Origin: Rhea pennata
Taxonomy: Eukaryota; Chordata; Aves; Rheiformes; Rheidae
Direction of reading: 5' to 3'
DNA length: 64,000 nucleotides
Assembly (NCBI RefSeq): GCF_028389875.1
Contig: NC_084672.1
Location: forward strand, 11,399,958-11,463,957
The number at the start of each line of letters is the position of its first letter. The first letter of the stretch is position 1. The notes under the pieces were generated by a model. That model did no database searches, was not told the origin of the DNA, and saw only the letters and a program-made list of their open reading frames with translations. The position numbers were made by a program, and so were the translations under genes. Positions 58,801 to 64,000 of the stretch are shown here, one piece after another.

Positions 58801-61478
58801 AGCCTCAGGCATTCCATCTTTAGCATTTTGACCAATTTTTGGAAGGATACTGGAATCTTTAAGCAAATCTTACCATTAAATGACATTCTTAACATTGAAA
58901 CAGACAATCTCAAGAGTAAATCTGAACAAAATCTGCATTACAGAAGTTAGCTGTAAAGGCCGTGTTCTAAGTCACTGAAACATCAGTGGAAAGCCAGCCA
59001 GTTATAGATCCACGTAGCCTAGAAACTATACATGGTATCTGGCTAAACTCAGCTGTATCCAATGGCTTTTGATCTCTCTCCTCCCTAAGGGAGGTACCTA
59101 ACAGCCATACCTGCTTGCAATAGTGTCAGCTTCCCCTTATGCTTCCTCCTTATATCAGTCGAATCTGCTGGTTCTCCCCAAGACACCTAAAGCTGTGTTA
59201 GTATCATCTCCTTTGACATGTTGTGAAGCATCCAAGGAAAGAAAGCAAGTCACATACCCAGGGAGGGATTCATGTGTCCTTTCTTTGGCCACCTACCTTA
59301 GGGTGAGATGAATCAAGTTCTACCAAAGGCTAGAAATGGAGTCTCGGTGGCCAACTTGAATGTGAGGTAAGAGTCCAATTCCACCTAAACACATATTTGG
59401 AATGTGAGTGTCCTAACTATCAGATTAGAGATTCCAGTTCCCTCTTGTTTAGCAGATAGACTGCTGTTCCCACTGGCTAGGAACAGCAGTGATCACTAGT
59501 TCTGCTGCAATAGGATGATGGATCCTTTCAGAACAATCCCACAAGGAGCTTGGTCAAAGGGCCATTTGATGGCATGCCCAACTATTTCCTATGACTTCTC
59601 TGAACAGCTCCCCACTCAGCCTGCAAGAGTTGCCAGTGTGTCTCTGTATTCCCTTGAACAGGCGATACCACCCAAGCATCCCGAGCACACACACTGTCAG
59701 CAAATGGTAATGACAGTATAGCATCTTCCCAAAGATGGCTGTCCTCTGCCTGCTGCCACTCAGGAAGAGATTTTAACTGCAGCAGTTGGCCTGCTACATA
59801 GCCAGAGTCCTTAGTAGTACTGCTGTTCGCCTCCCACACAGCAAGAAGTGCTGCTTAATGAGGGAGACTAAACCCACTGAAAGTTAATAACTCTCCCTTA
59901 CACTGCAGGAAGGTTAATTTGATTTCCTTGCTACATTGAGCTAAAAGGTACATTGAGGTTTGTTCTCATTCTTCTGGAGCAATGAGCATGGACATCAGGG
60001 GAGAAAACAGAGCTGGGCTATAGCTTGGTTTGAATCACTGCCATACTCATTTCTACAGGGAAATTTTCAGATTTGAGTGGTGTGGGTGGAAGAGATGGTT
60101 AGCGAAGAAGCTGGCCCTCATGAAATGCCAGATAACTCACTGCAGCTAAGTAAAATTTCTCATTTCTGCTCAGAAAGTCATGTTCCTATAAAAGTCTCAT
60201 ATTTTTGGTTGTGGCATGTCACACTAGGGAAAGCTGTTTAAGTAACTGTTAAAGGACCTCAGCATTACTCAAACAGCAACTACCTGGGGGAGAACAACAA
60301 TGGTGGTGTTTCACCAGTGCTACATATAGAGCACCTTCCTGGCCACCATTAGGCTACAGCCCAAGAGCCACAATTAAAAGAGGCCACCCTACAGTAAATG
60401 AATATGCACAGCCAGAGCAGATGGACCCTCTTACCAACACTACCCTTGCTGAATGGGGAGGTGTTGTAGTAAAAATAGCCAGAAATTCCATTCAGAAAAT
60501 GGGAGTTTGAAAAATGAAGCCAAATAATCTAGCTGATGCGTAGCCACTCTCTGAGTCAGGCAGCCTCTGCCCAAGGCATTACACTCCCTCACTGCTACTC
60601 TGAACGTGGGTGGCAGCAGTTCCCATGCCTTTAGCAGGGAAGAGGGCTCAATACCACTGGTCCCTGGGGAATAAGTGGGGAGCATTGCAGGGCCTGGAAA
60701 GACAGGACTGAGTCACCTCTACGCTCTTCGGCATTGCCTACAGCTCCCTGGCTGCAAAACTGGGATGATCACATTGCTCTCAAGCAAATTTAACTGCCCT
60801 AACACAGAGCACATCTCTTCCATGGGATGGATAACTTCAGACAAAACCTCAGGGGTGCACGCTCTGATTTACCAGACACCTCCACTACCTGTCTCGCTGA
60901 GAGGGAAAAATTGGAGGATCCCATGTCTTGCTCTAATCTTGTCCCATTCTAAGAGTTACCACCAGTCTGGGATATGAAATGAAATGCTTATTACATGGGT
61001 TAAGCAGGCAAGTCTGCATCACAGGATAGGCTGTACGGAATAGGAGAGCACACCACTGCTAGGCAGAACAGTTGGAACTGAGGCTGTACACATGGTGCAT
61101 ACAGGAGAGGTAGGACTGTATTTACCCTGCACATGTGAAACAGGAAACATACCCTAGAACACAGCTGTGTGCACAGAATGCTTCCTTTGAGAGCAGCCAG
61201 CATGCCCTCAGTTAGATGTGTCTGTGTTTCTTGCCTACAGGCACAAGTATGAATTCCTGCACAATGGGATGACGCCAGACATCAGAATTACTATTCCTCC
61301 CAGACGGATTGGCATCCTGCTAGACTACGAGAACTACAAACTGTCCTTTTTCAATGCAGATATTGCCCAGCACCTTTACACGTTCAGCTCGCACTTCCAG
61401 CATTTTGTCCACCCCTGCTTTGCTTTGGAAACACCTGGTATCCTACGGATTCATAATGGCATTACCATGCCTCTGTGA
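43425..61478 (+). CDS. FSD2: FSD2, fibronectin type III and SPRY domain protein (12 exons)
   Basis: FSD2 (minispryn) is a striated-muscle protein reported near the sarcoplasmic reticulum and ryanodine receptors. Exons: 43425-44209, 44299-44394, 45432-45665, 46928-46950, 47933-48054, 49171-49326, 50532-50666, 51481-51634, 52989-53122, 55319-55451, 58494-58670, 61241-61478. From the chosen ATG at 43466 this is 2346 bp, 781 codons plus TGA; human is 749 aa as I recall. Order: acidic N-terminal region with FYHMDLYGS (human FYHMDLYDS); a C-x2-C...H-x2-H segment (C215, C218, H232, H235) like half a B-box; coiled coil (about 240-400); FN3 domains at about 408-503 and 504-600; SPRY domain about 600-781. 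All phases close. Human continues with KHVTFY after ISMP; here the protein ends ITMPL. Confidence 0.94.
44299..44394 (+). CDS. FSD2: FSD2 exon, 96 bp, coiled coil
   Basis: Acceptor gtttggtag, donor gtaagg, phase 0. Reads [20 protein letters not shown] then [12 protein letters not shown], like human DEIHKNMYKLEKQIIEMENF. Confidence 0.93.
45432..45665 (+). CDS. FSD2: FSD2 exon, 234 bp, coiled coil
   Basis: Acceptor gccttgcag, donor AAG|gtaaag, phase 0. Contains [40 protein letters not shown] and KADFIK, close to human ENFGKQEQNFESHYNE and [21 protein letters not shown]. Confidence 0.95.
46928..46950 (+). CDS. FSD2: FSD2 23-nt microexon
   Basis: Flanked by a long CT-rich acceptor ending cttctacag and donor gtagta. 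GCA GCA GTA ACC ATG GTT GAC AG plus the G of the next exon gives AAVTMVDR, aligning with DAVAMADR at this place in human FSD2 as I recall it. It is needed to restore the frame between the 234-bp and 122-bp exons. Confidence 0.85.
47933..48054 (+). CDS. FSD2: FSD2 exon, 122 bp
   Basis: Acceptor aattatag, donor CCAG|gtactc. Reads [20 protein letters not shown] then [20 protein letters not shown], matching human DFSDVEQLMGSINTIP. Phase 2 in, phase 1 out. Confidence 0.94.
49171..49326 (+). CDS. FSD2: FSD2 exon, first FN3 domain, part 1
   Basis: Acceptor cctctgcag, donor gtaagg. Contains [20 protein letters not shown] then [19 protein letters not shown], like human [21 protein letters not shown]. 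Confidence 0.95.
50268..50312. repeat. C11-GC-T32 homopolymer pair
   Basis: Eleven C, then GC, then 32 T in an FSD2 intron. Confidence 0.95.
50532..50666 (+). CDS. FSD2: FSD2 exon, first FN3 domain, part 2
   Basis: Acceptor tttcatttcag, donor gtaaac. Contains [20 protein letters not shown] then [20 protein letters not shown], with the conserved L-x-P-x-T-x-Y and A-x-N-x-x-G features of FN3. Confidence 0.96.
50775..50925 (+). mobile_element. MIR/CORE-SINE-like fragment in FSD2 intron
   Basis: ctctgttttaaagctgagaa followed by aacagaagcacaag resembles MIR text (ccattttacagatgaggaa, actgaggcacagag). Later agagctgggagcaggg and ctcccaggtccc also fit the MIR tail order. By eye only. Confidence 0.6.
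51481..51634 (+). CDS. FSD2: FSD2 exon, second FN3 domain, part 1
   Basis: Acceptor attttttag, donor GA|gtgagt, phase 2 out. Contains [20 protein letters not shown] then [18 protein letters not shown], like human IKTKEIRSCEEAVLICWES. Confidence 0.95.
52747..52813. repeat. (TA)n-A10-(GA)n compound microsatellite
   Basis: A short TA run, an A run, then about 24 AG units (52,765-52,813), in an FSD2 intron. Confidence 0.96.
52989..53122 (+). CDS. FSD2: FSD2 exon, second FN3 domain, part 2
   Basis: Acceptor ttctgcag, donor gtactg. Contains [20 protein letters not shown] then [18 protein letters not shown], like human SVVGIPTCESVVQLQPGRSY. Confidence 0.95.
53688..53741. repeat. ~20-bp tandem duplication
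   Basis: caagagttctccccaaaaag and caaagagttctccccaaaaa follow one another, in an FSD2 intron. Confidence 0.9.
55319..55451 (+). CDS. FSD2: FSD2 exon, linker to SPRY
   Basis: Acceptor ctgtttcag, donor AAG|gtatac. Contains [20 protein letters not shown], aligning with human [20 protein letters not shown]. Its second half is poorly conserved. Confidence 0.92.
55997..56020. repeat. Poly(T) tract, 24 bp
   Basis: A T run in an FSD2 intron. Confidence 0.95.
58494..58670 (+). CDS. FSD2: FSD2 exon, SPRY domain part 1
   Basis: Acceptor tctcccacag, donor CAAG|gtaagg. Contains [20 protein letters not shown] then [20 protein letters not shown], the SPRY core (HYWEVEV). Confidence 0.96.
61241..61478 (+). 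CDS. FSD2: FSD2 last exon, SPRY domain part 2, stop
   Basis: Acceptor ttgcctacag, stop TGA at 61,476-61,478. Contains [40 protein letters not shown] and [12 protein letters not shown]. Compared with human it stops a few residues earlier. Confidence 0.96.
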
Positions 61479-62145
61479 ACTGCTTTCCCATAGCCTTGTG
61501 TTCTGCAGCTGCCACATCTCCATATAATGTACTTTGAGAAAAGCCCTCTTTCATCTCAGCTGCTCCATCATGCTCTTTATATACCAGCTTTCTCCTACAA
61601 TAGGTAACTTCCCTGATCCAAAGAAGCTGCCAAGCCTGAGCCTTCAGACAGTTTTTCTCCACTTAAGCAGGATCCTGGCAGAAAAGCATTACAGTCACAA
61701 GACCTATCAGCATCCTGGGCCTGTTCTCAGAATGCTCCAGTTAGAAATGGATATATCCCTCTCAGAGGTGACACTACCACGAAGCAGCAGATGCAGATGG
61801 ATTACTGCTTCCCCCAGTACTATTTTATGCCTAGGGAACTCCCCTGCTCCTAAGCAAGCACTAATTCCACTCTTGGGTCTGCTGAAGAGCTTAAAAGTTG
61901 AAGAAAAACAAAGATAGCAAAAGGCATAATCACCATACAGCTGCTAGACAGAGCTGAAAACACTCCAACCATGAAGATGAACTCACAGTCAAGTATTCTT
62001 GTCGCTGCATGAAGTCTGTGACACAAGATAATCAAATATGCCTCCCCTGTGTGCGAAATGGGTTAGCTTGCACCACGCACAATGAGGTTTCTTGAAGTAA
62101 GCATTCACTGTATTCTTAAATATTAAAAAACATTTTTACAAAATG
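61479..62145 (+). other. FSD2: FSD2 3' untranslated region (end inferred)
   Basis: This segment follows the stop codon. An ATTAAA variant signal at 62,122-62,127 is followed by a GT-rich element (tgtgtttttttgtgggg) about 20-35 nt later, so cleavage near 62,145 is plausible. A 127-codon open frame inside (61,534-61,917) has no family resemblance. Confidence 0.55.
62122..62127 (+). terminator. Candidate poly(A) signal (ATTAAA) for FSD2
   Basis: ATTAAA sits in an AT-rich context with a GT-rich downstream element starting near 62,147. No AATAAA was seen between the stop and here. Confidence 0.5.
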
Positions 62146-64000
62146 CCTGTGTTTTTTTGTGGGGAACCCTCCCATCCCCCCCAAAACTAAAACCAACAGA
62201 CCAAGTCTTTCTGCAGTGCTTGCGTGCCCACATACAGAAGTCTCAAGCTTCATGTTTAGCTTGTTCTTGGCCAAACTCACATCTACCCAGGTATACCCTC
62301 AGCGCCCACAACTTACAAACCTCTTCTCCTCCTCCTCAGCACTGCCGTTGCAGGGAATCCTCACCTCTGATGTGTCCTTGAAGCTGTAAGTCTCCAGTGT
62401 GTGTTAGACATACTCTGGTCAAACACTCAGCTGAAGCGTTCTTGTGCAGACTTAGTTTCCGGACATCAGACAAACACACAAGTGCCTGTCAAGCAGGCTC
62501 GTCTAGCTTTATGCAGCCTCATTCATATTTGTTAAAACTATATGAATTCAATGAAGAGTCATTAACAGAGCGGCTTTTCCACAGATTTATTACACATTCA
62601 TTACAAAATCATTGGTTCTAATTTCCATTCCAAGGGACAGTCAGGAACACAGAGACTACAATTTACAGGGTCCCTACAAATAAACAAAGTCTGATAAAAC
62701 TTACGAGATTTGATGTAAAACTATGTGCCATAAGATTGTCCATTCTTCCCCAAATTACCTTAACAGAAGAAAAATACATCTCCCTGAAAATTTCCTCAAG
62801 CTTTAACAAACCTAGGCAAACAGGATCTGAATCTGCCCAATTATTTTGGCAGTGATTGCTACTATCTTCTCTTGCATATTGACTTGTTTTATAAGGCTCA
62901 AAAAAGAAGAGTTTAAAAACAGAGTTATGTAAGACAGCATCACTTCTTAGCCTACCAGGAATTCATAGGTTTCCATGGGTAGAAAGGGCTGTTACAGTCC
63001 TCTGGTCAGACCTCCCATTAAGCAGGTCAGAGAATTTCAGTTGCTGTGCCTTGCAGTGAGCCTAACAGCTGGCATCTGCCAGCCAAAGGTAGGTTTGCTG
63101 GCAACCACGGCCAATGCATAGTGCGTGTGGAGGCAAAGCCCTGCTGACACTGGCAAGGCCGTACCACAGAAAAGAGGTTAAACCTCTGTCAAGGTGTGAC
63201 CTACTGATGATAGCACCACACCTCAAGGTGTTCTAGAGCTTCATTTTATTTGCTTAAAAATTTATGCCTTGATTCAAGGTCCAGCTTCTACCCACTGAAG
63301 CATCTATTTATTTGCTAAATCAAGAGCCACAGTCCTCTTTACAACTAGGAAAAAAAAAACATCTGAAAGGAGCAAGACACATGTACCAGAGCAGAAGTAT
63401 TAGGACAACTAAATCCCCTAAGGAAGCCCTTAAGTAGAAGGGCTACTACTCTGGTGCAGACATATATTCTTTTGTGAACAGCTCCATATGACACCACTCC
63501 CCACTAAGAGCTTTCCACCCAAAGTTTTTAATTCATACCTGTATTCTAGCACCTGGATTAGCTGTTCACCTCAGATGCTACAGGAGCTCAGTCCAGAAGA
63601 TTTTCCAGTTGATAAACTCTCCTGGGGGTCTCCCAGACTTCACAACCATTTCTTAGGAGCACTGCAAGGATGGATTCACTGAGCCAGCCACAAGGTGCTC
63701 CGACACTGTGGGAGTCGGACAAGCTTGGTCATTACACTGCCAGCTTGATAATCAGCTGGACAACTCAAGCCCGATGGCTGTATATGGAGCCACCTGCTGA
63801 GGAGTATGTGGCTATTGCCAGAAACTGTATATAGGACTGTTAAGGTAGTGAAGAGAAATACCCAACGAAAGGACAAATAAGTAATAATTAGCTATCAGGT
63901 CAAAACCAACATTTAGAATGAGCTTGCTGTGTTTCTGTTTGATAAAAGCTTCACCTGTTAGGCATAACTCAGAAATTCCCTCCCTTAGAAACCCTCAACT
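62146..64000. other. Flank downstream of FSD2
   Basis: No gene is recognised. It contains an old CR1 fragment near 62.96-63.08 kb. By human synteny the next gene beyond the window would be AP3B2, which is not visible here. Confidence 0.6.
62959..63080 (+). mobile_element. Ancient CR1 LINE fragment (3' region)
   Basis: attcataggtttccatgggt, agaaagggct, ggtcagacctcc and caggtcagagaatttca occur in the same order as in turtle/archosaur CR1 (cataGATTCCAAGGCCAGAAGGG..., GTCTGACCTCC..., CAGGCCAGAGAATTTCA), followed by ttgcagtgagcctaacag like its TTGAGCCCAATAAC. It is well diverged, so the insertion is old. Consensus from memory; extent approximate. Confidence 0.75.

Noticed and set aside
61534-61917. 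127-codon open frame after the FSD2 stop
   Set aside because: It lies in the FSD2 3' UTR and resembles no family.
1-64000. CRISPR arrays, bacterial operons, phage or other prokaryotic systems
   Set aside because: The window is intron-rich vertebrate DNA. No regularly spaced repeats or prokaryotic gene organisation were seen, and no tRNA or rRNA gene was recognised by eye.

Overview
This is vertebrate nuclear DNA, most likely from a bird. Evidence for that: multi-exon genes with GT-AG introns, a very GC-rich CpG-island promoter, compact genes with few interspersed repeats, one diverged CR1 LINE tail of the type seen in birds, crocodilians and turtles, a few decayed MIR/CORE-SINE-like pieces, and many simple repeats. 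The species cannot be named from this sequence. Family assignments and comparisons with human proteins are from memory; no search was run.

Layout. (1) About 1-8.1 kb, + strand: the 3' end of HOMER2 (last three coding exons, stop at 6283, about 1.8 kb of 3' UTR). (2) About 8.1-23.9 kb: a gap between two convergent genes. It has no confident protein gene but holds a GC-rich stretch, an unassigned CpG island with two YY1-type motifs near 10.06-10.7 kb, a small GC-rich palindrome cluster near 20.05 kb, and many simple repeats. (3) About 23.9-39.1 kb, - strand: a complete WHAMM gene, 10 coding exons, 777 codons, driven by a CpG island at 38.0-39.7 kb. (4) 39.7-43.4 kb: the gap (probably including a 5' UTR exon and intron) before FSD2. 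(5) 43.4-62.1 kb, + strand: FSD2, 12 recognised coding exons including a 23-nt microexon, 781 codons from the chosen start. (6) 62.2-64.0 kb: downstream flank with an old CR1 fragment.

The order and orientation HOMER2(+) - WHAMM(-) - FSD2(+) is the same, read in reverse, as the FSD2-WHAMM-HOMER2 cluster on human 15q25.2, so this is an ordinary conserved syntenic block. The genes are functionally separate: HOMER2 is a postsynaptic/Ca2+-signalling scaffold, WHAMM is an ER-Golgi Arp2/3 activator, and FSD2 is a muscle FN3/SPRY protein. No operon-like logic is expected.

All exon boundaries were read by hand from splice sites, reading-frame continuity and remembered human orthologues. For WHAMM and FSD2 every intron phase closes without a frameshift or stop. 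I found no exotic system. The items most worth a second look are the TRIM-like 96/234/23-bp exon series in FSD2, a probable GC-AG intron in WHAMM, and the orphan CpG island between HOMER2 and WHAMM with a possible small two-exon transcript.
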